From CBDTYW01 sp965364735 (GTDB lineage: Bacteria > Actinomycetota > Nitriliruptoria > Nitriliruptorales > Nitriliruptoraceae), in assembly GCA_965364735.1 (NCBI GenBank), contig CBDTYW010000004.1, forward strand, positions 1 through 37,795: DNA of 37,795 nucleotides, in the 5' to 3' direction. Of this stretch, positions 17,631 through 28,221 are shown one piece after another. Every line of letters starts with the position of its first letter. Positions within the stretch are counted from its first letter, which is position 1. The translations under genes were made by a program, and so were the position numbers. Under the pieces are notes generated by a model. That model was given only the letters and a program-made list of their open reading frames with translations, had not been told where the DNA came from and searched no databases.

Positions 17631-19265
17631 ATGACCCCGACCGCCCACGCCTCCGTGGTGCACGCGCCCACGCCCCGACGGTGGCTGCGCAGAGCGGTCG
17701 TCGGCGCAGCGATCGCTGTGCTGCCCGTGCACGCGTTCGCGTTGACGGCGCACCACGACGAGGCGGGCGCACCACCACACAGCCACGGCGGCGAGCTCGC
17801 CGGCGGGCTCGCCGCGACGCTGTCGGCCGAGGTCCCCGCGACGTTCTGGATCACGCCGTTCTACGCGTGCACCGGTGCTCCTTCGATCACCAGCATCTCC
17901 GCTCCGGCGAGCTGCGACGACGTCGAGCCGTTCACGTGGACCCTGGAGATCGACGACGTCGGCCAACAGCTCCGCGTCGACTTCGACCAGGCGTTCCGTC
18001 AGGACGACGTCGTCCTCACCGTGACCGACCCCGACGGATCGTCGACGTCGCACGCATCGAGCAACACCTACTCCGGCGGCGTCCGCGTCGACGATCCGAT
18101 CCCGGGCACGTGGACGGTGGAGCTCGCGCCCGTGCGCACCGACGGCACCAAGGTCCGCATGCGCGCGGGGCTCGTGAGCGATGCGTCGTCGAGCGATGAC
18201 ATGTTGCTCCCGAACCTGCGAGTGACCCCGCCGTTCGAGTTCGGCTTCGTCGCCCCGGCCAGCCCGCTCAACCCGCTGTTCCTCGCCGGCGACGACCAGA
18301 ACCCGCCGCTGACGATCGGCGGCGAGTCGGTCAACTCCTGTGCCGTCGACGAGGTCGTCGAGGCCGGTGACGCGACCCGGCAGGACGACCCGGTCCTGCT
18401 GACCCGCTGCCTGCGGTTCACGACGGGGCCGCACAACGTCGGGGCAGGCCACTTCGACGTCCGCTTCCCGATCGTCGATCGCGCGCTCGCCGATCAGGAC
18501 CGGATCGAGGAGATGACGCAGTTCGTCCACCACGCCGACGGGTCGACCACCGAGCGGGAGGCCGGCACCTACGAGTACCACGTGACCCACGCGCACTGGC
18601 ACTACCTGGACATCCTCTTCTACGAGGCGTGGGAGGTCACCGACCTCGAGGCCGGGACGCTCACCTCGGCAGGCGTCGGGCGCAAGTCCGGCTTCTGCCC
18701 GGCCGACCAGGGCTACGGCGCGTGGACCACGTTCGAGCAGGGGCCGAGGGGTGCGGTCGGGGAGCAGCAGGGAGCGAGCTGCTTCGCGACCTCCGGCAAC
18801 GGAGCGATGGGGCTGTCTCAGGGCTGGGGCGACTTCTATCGCTGGCAGCGGTCCGGTCAGTACATCGACTTCAGCGGCGTGGGCGACGGCGTCTACGTCG
18901 TCCGCGCAACGGTCGACGTCCTCGAGAACGTCCTGGAGGAAGACGAGACCGACAACAGCAGCTACGCGCTGCTCTGCATCGAGGGCAACGACATCGTCGT
19001 CGCCGAGCGCGGCTACGGCTCCGACCCGTGGGACCCCACGGCCATCGTCGCGACCGACAACCGTGCTGCGGCCGAGGACTGCACCGGCAGGCAGGCGGTC
19101 GCGGTCGAGCAGGCAGTCGAAGGACCGGACGACGACGCCACCCCCGCGCCGGACGACGCCACGTTCGTGACGACCGACGAGCTCCCCGCAACCGGCGGTG
19201 GCGCCACCGCCGTGGCGCTGCTCGTCCTTGCGACGGCCGTCGCGGCACGTCGCCGGCGACGGTGA
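17631..19265 (+). CDS. Lysyl oxidase homologue with LPxTG-type cell-wall anchor
   Basis: 544 residues; ATG at 17631 with GGAG six bases upstream. A twin-Arg-containing signal segment covers residues 17-38. After a strand-rich domain comes the lysyl oxidase catalytic domain: copper motif HAHWH at 320-324, GRKSGFC with Lys352, and GDFYRW with Tyr403. By alignment to human LOX these are the partners (Lys320/Tyr355) that form the lysine tyrosylquinone cofactor, so the enzyme should be active as a copper amine oxidase on protein lysines. The C-terminus is ELPATGG, a hydrophobic stretch and RRRRR, a sortase sorting signal. Bacterial lysyl oxidases exist, but wall anchoring is notable. Confidence 0.92.
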   Translation: MTPTAHASVVHAPTPRRWLRRAVVGAAIAVLPVHAFALTAHHDEAGAPPHSHGGELAGGLAATLSAEVPATFWITPFYACTGAPSITSISAPASCDDVEPFTWTLEIDDVGQQLRVDFDQAFRQDDVVLTVTDPDGSSTSHASSNTYSGGVRVDDPIPGTWTVELAPVRTDGTKVRMRAGLVSDASSSDDMLLPNLRVTPPFEFGFVAPASPLNPLFLAGDDQNPPLTIGGESVNSCAVDEVVEAGDATRQDDPVLLTRCLRFTTGPHNVGAGHFDVRFPIVDRALADQDRIEEMTQFVHHADGSTTEREAGTYEYHVTHAHWHYLDILFYEAWEVTDLEAGTLTSAGVGRKSGFCPADQGYGAWTTFEQGPRGAVGEQQGASCFATSGNGAMGLSQGWGDFYRWQRSGQYIDFSGVGDGVYVVRATVDVLENVLEEDETDNSSYALLCIEGNDIVVAERGYGSDPWDPTAIVATDNRAAAEDCTGRQAVAVEQAVEGPDDDATPAPDDATFVTTDELPATGGGATAVALLVLATAVAARRRRR

Positions 19266-19395
19266 GCCACCGGCGGCCTGATGACGCACCTGCGATGTCC
19301 CGCGATGTCGAGATCGTCCGGCGCAGAGAATCAGTCAGGTGAGCGGTGGGGAACAGGAGGGAGTGTCGGCGGACGTCCTGAGACCGACCTTCACG

Positions 19396-20151
19396 TCAAC
19401 GACGGACGAAGAACAGCTGGATCTCCACCGGCCCGTGGTCCTCGACGGAGACGACGATCCGCGACGACGGCACGGTGATGCCGTAGTCGGCGAAGGTGAC
19501 GTCGAAGCTGCTGGTGACGACGATCGTCCCGCCGACGAGCTGGGCCGAGAGCGGGACGGTGACGGCCCGCGTGACGCCGTGGATCGTGAGCTCACCGACC
19601 GCGTCAACGGTGATCACCGCGCCGGTGGCCGCGGCGTCTCCGAGGTCGACGGGAGACGTGAGCACGAAGGTCGCCGTCGGGAACTCGGCGATCTCGAGCG
19701 CGTCCTGGATCTCGTCCTCACGGCGCGAGTCGTTGCTGACGATGCCGGTCACGTCGGCGGTGAACGCGGCGGACTCGAGCGTCGTCCCGACGATCACGAT
19801 GCTCCCGGTGACCTCGGGGGTGCGGCCAACGGCGTCGACCTCACCGACCCCGGTGAGGACCTCGGCGATCCGGAACCCGACGAACGTCCCGGTCGTCGCA
19901 TCGACGTCGAAGACCACCGTCTCGGCGGACACGGTCCAGGTGCCGGCGACATCGCCGGCCGTCGCGGGCTGTGTGCCCGCTTCCACCTGCTGGGCTGCAT
20001 CGACGATCGACACCTCCGAAGGTGCCCCTCGGCTGAGCAACCACGCGACGACGGCGACCACGATCACCAGCGCGATCCCGGCCCAGATGCGGAGGATTCG
20101 TCGCTTCGCGACGGGCTGGTCGTCGACTGCGGGGCGAGTCTCTGTCTGCAT
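19396..20151 (-). CDS. YceI family protein, membrane-anchored
   Basis: 251 residues; ATG at 20151 with AGGAA seven bases upstream. An N-terminal transmembrane helix at about residues 22-41 (IWAGIALVIVVAVVAWLL) is followed by a periplasm-side YceI lipocalin-like barrel: TWTVSAETVVFDVDA, then VTGSIVIVGTTLESAAFTADV, DALEIAEFPTATFVLTS and GELTIHGVTRAVTVPL. YceI proteins bind isoprenoid or other lipids. Members here keep the classic 'FPTATF' and 'LTIHGVT' segments. The gene is convergent with the lysyl oxidase gene and divergent from the serine hydrolase. Confidence 0.93.
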   Translation of the reverse strand: MQTETRPAVDDQPVAKRRILRIWAGIALVIVVAVVAWLLSRGAPSEVSIVDAAQQVEAGTQPATAGDVAGTWTVSAETVVFDVDATTGTFVGFRIAEVLTGVGEVDAVGRTPEVTGSIVIVGTTLESAAFTADVTGIVSNDSRREDEIQDALEIAEFPTATFVLTSPVDLGDAAATGAVITVDAVGELTIHGVTRAVTVPLSAQLVGGTIVVTSSFDVTFADYGITVPSSRIVVSVEDHGPVEIQLFFVRR

Positions 20152-20222
20152 CGTTCGTTCCTGGCTCAGCGGCGGGTGAAGTCGATGCGGCTGATGATGG
20201 GAGCCGATCCTGAGAGGACGCT

Positions 20223-20244
20223 GTGAGCAGCGTCAGCTGCTCAC
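20223..20244. promoter_or_regulatory. Inverted repeat between divergent genes, possible operator
   Basis: Nine-base perfect arms GTGAGCAGC and GCTGCTCAC with a GTCA spacer, about midway in the 136-base gap between the yceI-like gene and the serine hydrolase. It could be a regulator site or a short transcribed hairpin; no regulator gene is next to it. Confidence 0.5.
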
Positions 20245-20287
20245 GTTCGACGGAGTACCGTCGCGACGAGCGACGACGGAGCGGCGA

Positions 20288-21601
20288 GTGAAGAAGCGGT
20301 GGGCTGCCCTGGGCGCCGGGGTCGCGGTGCTCGGTGGCGTCGGGCTGTACCTGCGGCCGATCGCGCCGATCGCGACCGGGTACGCCGCGAAGACCGTCTG
20401 CTCCGGCCACTTCATCTCGGGCCGGGCGCTCGATGATGTGCGTGACGACCTCCCCGGCAACCCGCTCGTGCCGTTCCTCGCCGTCGACGTCGACGAGGTG
20501 GCGGGCACCTCGACCGCGACGTTGTTCCGGGTCTGGTCCTCCACCGCCTGGCACACCGATGGGCTCGGCTGCACGCTCGCCGACGACGAGACGAGCTTCT
20601 CGCCGGTGGCCGCCGCCTCGAAGGACCCATGGCCATCGCAGGCGACCGACGTCCCGTCCGGCGTCACCGACGCCATCGACGCAGCGTTCGCCGAGGACCG
20701 TGCCGACGGTCTGCTCCGCAACACCCGTGCGGTCGTCGTCCTGCGGGCCGGCGAGCTCGTCGCCGAGCGCTACGCCGACGGGTTCGATTCCGACACGCCG
20801 TTGCTCGGCTGGTCGATGACCAAGTCCGTCGCCAACACCATGGTCGGCCGGCTCGTGATGGACGGCCGGCTCGATGTCGACGCTGATCGGCTCCGCCCCG
20901 AATGGAACGACGGGCGCGCCGACATCCGGCTGCGCGATCTGCTGTCGATGTCGAGCGGACTGGACTTCGAGGAGGTCTACGACCCGGGAACCGACGCCAC
21001 GGCGATGCTCTTCACGCCACAGGACACCGGCGCGTACGCGGCCTCCAAGCCGTCGACCTCGACGCCCGGCGAGGTGTGGTCCTACTCGTCGGGAACCACG
21101 AACATCATCTGCGACGAGGTGCACGAAGCCTCCGGGCTCGGGCCCGAGGCCGCCGCCGAGCTGATCTTCCGACCGCTCGGGATGACCTCCGCGGTGCTGG
21201 AGCCCGACGTGCACGGCGACATGGTCTGCTCATCGTTCATGTACGCCACCGCTCGGGACTGGGCGCGCTTCGGGCAGTGGGTGCTCCAGGACGGAGTCTG
21301 GGACGGCGAGCGGCTCCTCCCGGAAGCCTGGATCGCTGACTCGACAACACCCGTCGATCTCGACACCGACGGAACGCCGTACGGCTGGCAGTGGTGGCTC
21401 AATACCGGCGCAGGCGGGGACATGCGGATGCCGAGCGTGCCTGCCGACGCGTTCTGGGCATCCGGCAACGAGGGCCAGCAGGTGGTCGTCATCCCGTCGG
21501 AGGATCTCGTGGTCGTCCGGCTCGGGCTCACGCAGGATCTCGGCGGCATCGAATGGGGCCTCGAGGCGCTGCTCGCCGACGTGATCGCCGCGTACGGCTG
21601 A
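20288..21601 (+). CDS. Serine hydrolase, class C beta-lactamase-like fold
   Basis: 437 residues from a GTG at 20288 with GGAG seven bases upstream. The active-site pattern is present: SMTK with Ser176 and Lys179, and YSSG with Tyr266. An N-terminal hydrophobic segment (residues 7-28) is a signal peptide or membrane anchor, so it acts outside the cell. Members of this family hydrolyse esters, D-amino-acid amides or peptidoglycan precursors; true beta-lactamase activity is not implied. The RAVVVLRAGELVAERYADGF stretch is typical of the 6-aminohexanoate-dimer hydrolase type. Confidence 0.92.
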   Translation: MKKRWAALGAGVAVLGGVGLYLRPIAPIATGYAAKTVCSGHFISGRALDDVRDDLPGNPLVPFLAVDVDEVAGTSTATLFRVWSSTAWHTDGLGCTLADDETSFSPVAAASKDPWPSQATDVPSGVTDAIDAAFAEDRADGLLRNTRAVVVLRAGELVAERYADGFDSDTPLLGWSMTKSVANTMVGRLVMDGRLDVDADRLRPEWNDGRADIRLRDLLSMSSGLDFEEVYDPGTDATAMLFTPQDTGAYAASKPSTSTPGEVWSYSSGTTNIICDEVHEASGLGPEAAAELIFRPLGMTSAVLEPDVHGDMVCSSFMYATARDWARFGQWVLQDGVWDGERLLPEAWIADSTTPVDLDTDGTPYGWQWWLNTGAGGDMRMPSVPADAFWASGNEGQQVVVIPSEDLVVVRLGLTQDLGGIEWGLEALLADVIAAYG

Positions 21602-21661
21602 TCATCGCGCTGGCCGCACGACGGACTCCGCGGATCCGTGATCACGCGTAGTGTCCGAGCG

Positions 21662-21678
21662 CGTGGCGAGGCGCCACG
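21662..21678 (+). terminator. Short hairpin before the methyltransferase gene
   Basis: CGTGGCG and CGCCACG arms around AGG, 60 bases after the serine hydrolase stop. It may end that transcript; no U-run follows. Confidence 0.4.
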
Positions 21679-21699
21679 ATCACCACGCTCGGAGTTCAC

Positions 21700-22494
21700 G
21701 TGGAGGCAGTCCAAGGCGCACGGCAGTTCCAGGTCCCGGGGTCGGCATACGACGGATTCATGGGCCGGTACTCCCGCCTGCTGGCGACGCAGTTCGCTGA
21801 CGCGGCGGATGTGCAGCCCGGCCATCAGGTCCTCGACGTTGGCTGCGGCCCCGGTGCGCTGACCATCGAGCTGGTCCGCCGCGTCGGGTCCGGGTCCGTG
21901 CGCGCGGTCGATCCCTCGGAGCCGTTCGTGGCCGAGTGCACGGCCCGTCATCCGGGGGTCGACGTCCGGCTCGGGCGCGCCGAGGCCATCCCGTTCAAGG
22001 ATGCGTCGTTCGACCGGGTGCTGTCCCAGCTGGTCCTCCACTTCGTCAGCGACGCGGACCAGACCGCTCGGGAGTTCCACCGGCTGCTCCGCCCCGGAGG
22101 TGTCGCAGCCGCCTGCGTCTGGGACTTCGCCGAGGGCATGGAGATGCTGCGCGCCTTCTGGGACGCCGCGCTCACGGTCAAGCCGGACGCACCGGACGAG
22201 GCGATGACGCTGCGGTTCGGTGGGGCCGGCGAGATCGCCATGCTCTTCGAGCAGGCGGGCTTCCTCGAGGTCCAGGAGCACCTGCTCACGGTCCGAAGCA
22301 CCTACGAGAGCTTCGACGAGCTGTGGGCCGGGTTCCTCGCGGGCATCGGCCCCGCCGGCGCGTTCACGCTCGGTCTGGACGAGGCCGACCGCGCGGCCGT
22401 CCGGTCAGAGCTCCATGCCACCCTCGGCGCACCGAGCGGTGAGCTCACCCTCAGCGCGGTGGCGAGATCCGTCCGCGGCCGCACGGCCGGATGA
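21700..22494 (+). CDS. SAM-dependent class I methyltransferase
   Basis: 264 residues from a GTG at 21700 with GGAG six bases upstream. Motif I is VLDVGCGPGALT near residue 46, followed by an acidic residue after a strand (VRAVDPSEPF), then SFDRVLSQLVLHFV (motif post-I/II) and LLRPGGVAAACVWDF (motif III). This is the methyltransferase type 11 pattern, usually acting on small molecules. The substrate is unknown. It is convergent with the channel gene, the stops being two bases apart. Confidence 0.92.
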   Translation: MEAVQGARQFQVPGSAYDGFMGRYSRLLATQFADAADVQPGHQVLDVGCGPGALTIELVRRVGSGSVRAVDPSEPFVAECTARHPGVDVRLGRAEAIPFKDASFDRVLSQLVLHFVSDADQTAREFHRLLRPGGVAAACVWDFAEGMEMLRAFWDAALTVKPDAPDEAMTLRFGGAGEIAMLFEQAGFLEVQEHLLTVRSTYESFDELWAGFLAGIGPAGAFTLGLDEADRAAVRSELHATLGAPSGELTLSAVARSVRGRTAG

Positions 22495-22496
22495 CG

Positions 22497-23321
22497 TCAC
22501 GGCTGAGCTGCTTGCTGGACGGGAACCGCTTCCCCGCACCGCGGGCAGTAGCGGGCCGACGCGGCGAGCGGGGCGAGCCCGCACCGTGAGCAGGCCGATC
22601 GACCGGTCCCCCGGCCGCCTGATCCCGAGGCCATCTCGGCCGAGACGATCCCGGTCGGCACGGCGATGACCGAGTAGCCGAGGATCATGAGCGCGCCCGC
22701 GAGCACCTGACCGAGTCCGGTCTGCGGTGCGATGTCACCGAAGCCGACGGTGCTCATCGTCACGATCGACCAGTAGACGCCGCGGAACATCGAGTCGTAC
22801 CCGGCCTCCGCACCCTCGATGACGTACATCGTCGAGCCGACCACGACGTTGATCAGCAGGACCGTCAGCAGGAAGACGAGGATCTTGGTGCTCGAGGACT
22901 TCAGCGCCGAGAGCAGGTAGTTCGCCTGTCCGAGCCAGTGGGCCATCTTGAAGACCCGGAAGACGCGCAGCAGGCGGAGCGAGCGGACGACGAGCAGTCC
23001 CTGGGCCCCCGGGACGGCGAGCGAGACGATGACCGGCAGGATCGACATCAGGTCGATGAGGCCGAAGAAGCTGCGGGCGTAGGCACGCGGATCCTCCGAC
23101 GTCCAGAGCCGCGCCGCGTACTCGAAGGTGAAGATCGCGGTCACCGCGATCTCGAGCACGAAGAACCGCGTGCTGTACGCGTCGGACAGCGTCGGGATCG
23201 ACTCGAACATCACCAGCAGCACGCTGAAGAGGATCAACGCGAGCAACACGACGTCGAACGCCTTGCCGCCCGGCGTGTCCGCCTCGAAGATGATCGTGCG
23301 CCACCGCTGTCTTCGGCTCAT
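22497..23321 (-). CDS. Voltage-gated-type potassium channel with C-terminal zinc ribbon
   Basis: 274 residues; ATG at 23321 with GGAG nine bases upstream. Six transmembrane helices are visible. S4 is basic (RSLRLLRVFRVFK at 113-125), giving a voltage-sensor appearance. The pore helix and selectivity filter TMSTVGFGD end at 196. After S6 a Gly/Ser linker leads to CSRCG and CPRCG (Cys244, 247, 259, 262), a zinc ribbon. This small cytoplasmic ribbon is not part of the standard KvAP or KcsA-like channel and could sense metal or redox state or drive tetramer assembly. Confidence 0.93.
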   Translation of the reverse strand: MSRRQRWRTIIFEADTPGGKAFDVVLLALILFSVLLVMFESIPTLSDAYSTRFFVLEIAVTAIFTFEYAARLWTSEDPRAYARSFFGLIDLMSILPVIVSLAVPGAQGLLVVRSLRLLRVFRVFKMAHWLGQANYLLSALKSSSTKILVFLLTVLLINVVVGSTMYVIEGAEAGYDSMFRGVYWSIVTMSTVGFGDIAPQTGLGQVLAGALMILGYSVIAVPTGIVSAEMASGSGGRGTGRSACSRCGLAPLAASARYCPRCGEAVPVQQAAQP

Positions 23322-23527
23322 CCCTGCTGCTCCGTTCCCGAGCTGAGATCGGAACCAGCCTGCCTGCTCAGCGTTCCCTCATTGCGGAACCCCCGCAGCC
23401 GAGCCCCGAAGGCGCGACCCCGACGAAGGATCACGAGGCTCGCGCGATGTTCGGAACGTTTCGACGTCGCGACCTGCCCCACTTCGCTTCACTCCTGGCG
23501 ACGCTGCACGTCACGGAGGACATGCCG

Positions 23528-25861
<2,334 letters not shown>

Positions 25862-25969
25862 GGCGACCCACCGCCGCGGAGCCGCGCCGCGTCGGTCCAC
25901 GGAAATCCGCCGCCGCCGCGGTGCCGACAGGAGTAGGGTCGGATCTCCAACCGCCCAGCAGGAGCGGAC

Positions 25970-27022
25970 GTGGCCAAGAACATCGTGTTGTGCCTCGACG
26001 GCACCGGGAACCAGCTGAAAGCCACGGCCAACACCAACGTGGTCCGGCTGTTCCAGATGCTGGACCTCGAGGACCCGAGCCAGCAGGTCGCGTTCTACGA
26101 CCCGGGAGTCGGGACGTCCCCTGCGCCTCATGCGCGCAGCTGGGTTTCCCGGAAGTGGACGAAGCTGCTTGGTCTTGCGCTCGGACACGGGATCAAGCAG
26201 AACGTGGCCGACGCCTACACCTTCCTCATGGCGAACTACGTGCCAGGCGATCAGGTCTTCCTGTTCGGGTTCAGTCGCGGCTCGTACACGGCGCGCGGCG
26301 TCGCGGGGATCACGTACCGCGCCGGGCTGATGCGACCGGGACAGGAGCACCTCGTCAAGGAGCTCGTCGGCGCCTACGCGAAGGGCGACAGCTGGAGCGA
26401 TGACGACTGGGACCGCATCGACGAGTTCGCGAAGACCTTCTCCGTGCGTCACGGCCGCAGCCTCGCGCTGCCAATCCACTTCGTCGGGCTGTGGGACTCG
26501 GTCAAGGCGCTCGGGGTCCTTCGCTGGGATCCCAAGTGGCCGTACACGCGTCAGCTCCCCAACGCCCGGACCATCCGACACGCGGTCTCGATCAACGAGA
26601 ACCGGCGCCCGTACGCCGAGTACCTCGCAGAGCCCAAGAAGCCGGACCGCCTCTCGGAGTCATGGTTCGCCGGCGTGCACAGCGACGTCGGTGGCGCGTT
26701 CGCAGACGACATGCGGCTCGGCCGGATCACGCTCAAGTGGATGCTCGACGGCGCCTTGGAGGCCGGCCTGCTGCTGCGTCCCGGGGCCTACGCGCGAGAG
26801 TGCACCGTGACGCGGGACGATGCCACGGGGCAGATCCACCGGATGGGCCGCGTCTGGGCCGTGCTGACCTACCGGACCAGACCCATCCCCGCGGGAGCCC
26901 GCGTGCACGCCAGCGTGTCCGACCGCGGGATCGAGGACCCTGGCCTGACCGTGGAGATCAACCAGAGCGACGTCGTCACCGACGACGTGGACTGGACCGT
27001 CGCGAGCCCTCGGGCCACCTGA
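25970..27022 (+). CDS. DUF2235 alpha/beta hydrolase (Tle1-like phospholipase family)
   Basis: 350 residues from a GTG at 25970 with AGGAG five bases upstream. The family signature opens the protein: NIVLCLDGTGNQ. The catalytic triad is visible as Ser102 in GFSRGSYTARG, Asp176 in GLWDSVKALG and His237 in GVHSDVGG. DUF2235 includes type VI secretion phospholipase effectors of the Tle1 type. No signal peptide or toxin-targeting domain is present, so this one would act inside the cell unless exported by partners. It is the first gene of a tight four-gene operon, 14 bases before the caspase-like gene. Confidence 0.92.
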   Translation: MAKNIVLCLDGTGNQLKATANTNVVRLFQMLDLEDPSQQVAFYDPGVGTSPAPHARSWVSRKWTKLLGLALGHGIKQNVADAYTFLMANYVPGDQVFLFGFSRGSYTARGVAGITYRAGLMRPGQEHLVKELVGAYAKGDSWSDDDWDRIDEFAKTFSVRHGRSLALPIHFVGLWDSVKALGVLRWDPKWPYTRQLPNARTIRHAVSINENRRPYAEYLAEPKKPDRLSESWFAGVHSDVGGAFADDMRLGRITLKWMLDGALEAGLLLRPGAYARECTVTRDDATGQIHRMGRVWAVLTYRTRPIPAGARVHASVSDRGIEDPGLTVEINQSDVVTDDVDWTVASPRAT

Positions 27023-27036
27023 CACGAGGAGCGGGC

Positions 27037-28221
27037 ATGGTCGACACGGTCGTCCACGACAGCGGCACCGACAGTCCGTCGACCCATGTGCTCGTCATCG
27101 GCGTCGGCCGCTACCCACACCTGCTCGGCGGCCCGGACCCGACGCCCGACCCCGACGGCATGGGCCAGCTCACCTCCCCGCCGGTGTCCGCGCGGGCCTT
27201 CGCGGCGTGGTGCATCTCGGAGCTGCACTCACCAGACGCGCCGCTCGGGACCGTGGCGTTGCTGCTCAGCGAGGAGGACAGCGCACCGTTCACGCACCCG
27301 ACGAGCGGTGATGAGCTCGCGGTGCAGGAGGCGACCTCGGAGCACGTGGCCGAGGCGATCCGGCAGTGGAAGGCGCGTGGCGACGGAGGCGATGACGACG
27401 CCGCGCACGGCAACCAGCTGATCCTCTACTTCTGCGGCCATGGAACGTCGCAGGGCGACGACATGGCGCTGCTCCTGTCGGACTTCGGCGGCGACCACGA
27501 CAACCCGCTGAACGGTGCGATCGACCTACGGCGACTCAACGGTGGACTTCGCCGATGCCGGGCCACACGGCAGATGTTCATCATCGACGCGTGCCGTACG
27601 AACTCCGACCAGCTGATCGGCAACTCCGAGGGCTTCGCCGGCCGCGTCCCGCTGATGCCGGGCCGACCCCAGCTCGGCTGGCCGCAGCGGCTCGACGTCA
27701 CGTACTACGCGACCCTCTCCGGGATGAAGGCCTTCGCTCGTCCCGGCGAGCCGAGCGTGTTCACCCAGGCCCTGCTGCGCAGCCTCAAGGGCGCCGCGAG
27801 CGACGACTCAGAGGGAGACTGGCGCGTCAACACCGCCCGCCTCCAGGAGTCGGTGACCCACTTCATGCGCGAGGAGGTCTTCGCCGGCGAGGTCGCCGGG
27901 GTGCAGGTCCCGGTCGCCGGCAACCTGCCGGTGTTCGAGCTGCACCGGCTGCGGTCAGATCCCGTCGTCCCGGTCTACGTGGGCTGTGAGCACGCCGACG
28001 ACAACGCCGTGGCGACGTTCCGGTGCGCGCAGGACGGCGCCACCGTTCACGAGCGCCCCCCCGGCGATGCCGACCTGAACGACCCCGAGCTGCCATGGGT
28101 CGTGGACCTGGCGTTCGGCCGGTACGACTTCAGCGTGGAGATCGACGGCCAACCGCCGCGCACAGCGGAAGTCAGCTTCGACATCCGCCCCGTGTTCCGT
28201 CGCGTGAAGCTCGCGACATGA
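27037..28221 (+). CDS. Caspase-like cysteine peptidase (C14 fold)
   Basis: 394 residues; ATG at 27037 with GAGGAG seven bases upstream. The catalytic dyad is His135 in YFCGHGTS and Cys186 in FIIDACRT, as in the caspase/metacaspase fold (PF00656). The first strand (HVLVIGVGRYPHL) matches that fold. A second, strand-rich domain from about residue 312 (VPVYVGCEHADDNAVATF to the end) looks like a small immunoglobulin-like module. There are no pro-domain death folds. The stop overlaps the next start as ATGA. Bacterial caspase-like proteases are recurrent effectors in conflict and programmed cell death systems; the target of this one is unknown. Confidence 0.93.
   Translation: MVDTVVHDSGTDSPSTHVLVIGVGRYPHLLGGPDPTPDPDGMGQLTSPPVSARAFAAWCISELHSPDAPLGTVALLLSEEDSAPFTHPTSGDELAVQEATSEHVAEAIRQWKARGDGGDDDAAHGNQLILYFCGHGTSQGDDMALLLSDFGGDHDNPLNGAIDLRRLNGGLRRCRATRQMFIIDACRTNSDQLIGNSEGFAGRVPLMPGRPQLGWPQRLDVTYYATLSGMKAFARPGEPSVFTQALLRSLKGAASDDSEGDWRVNTARLQESVTHFMREEVFAGEVAGVQVPVAGNLPVFELHRLRSDPVVPVYVGCEHADDNAVATFRCAQDGATVHERPPGDADLNDPELPWVVDLAFGRYDFSVEIDGQPPRTAEVSFDIRPVFRRVKLAT

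Noticed and set aside
17505..19289. A 594-codon minus-strand frame opposite the lysyl oxidase gene
   Set aside because: No recognisable domain; lysyl oxidase motifs on the plus strand are decisive.
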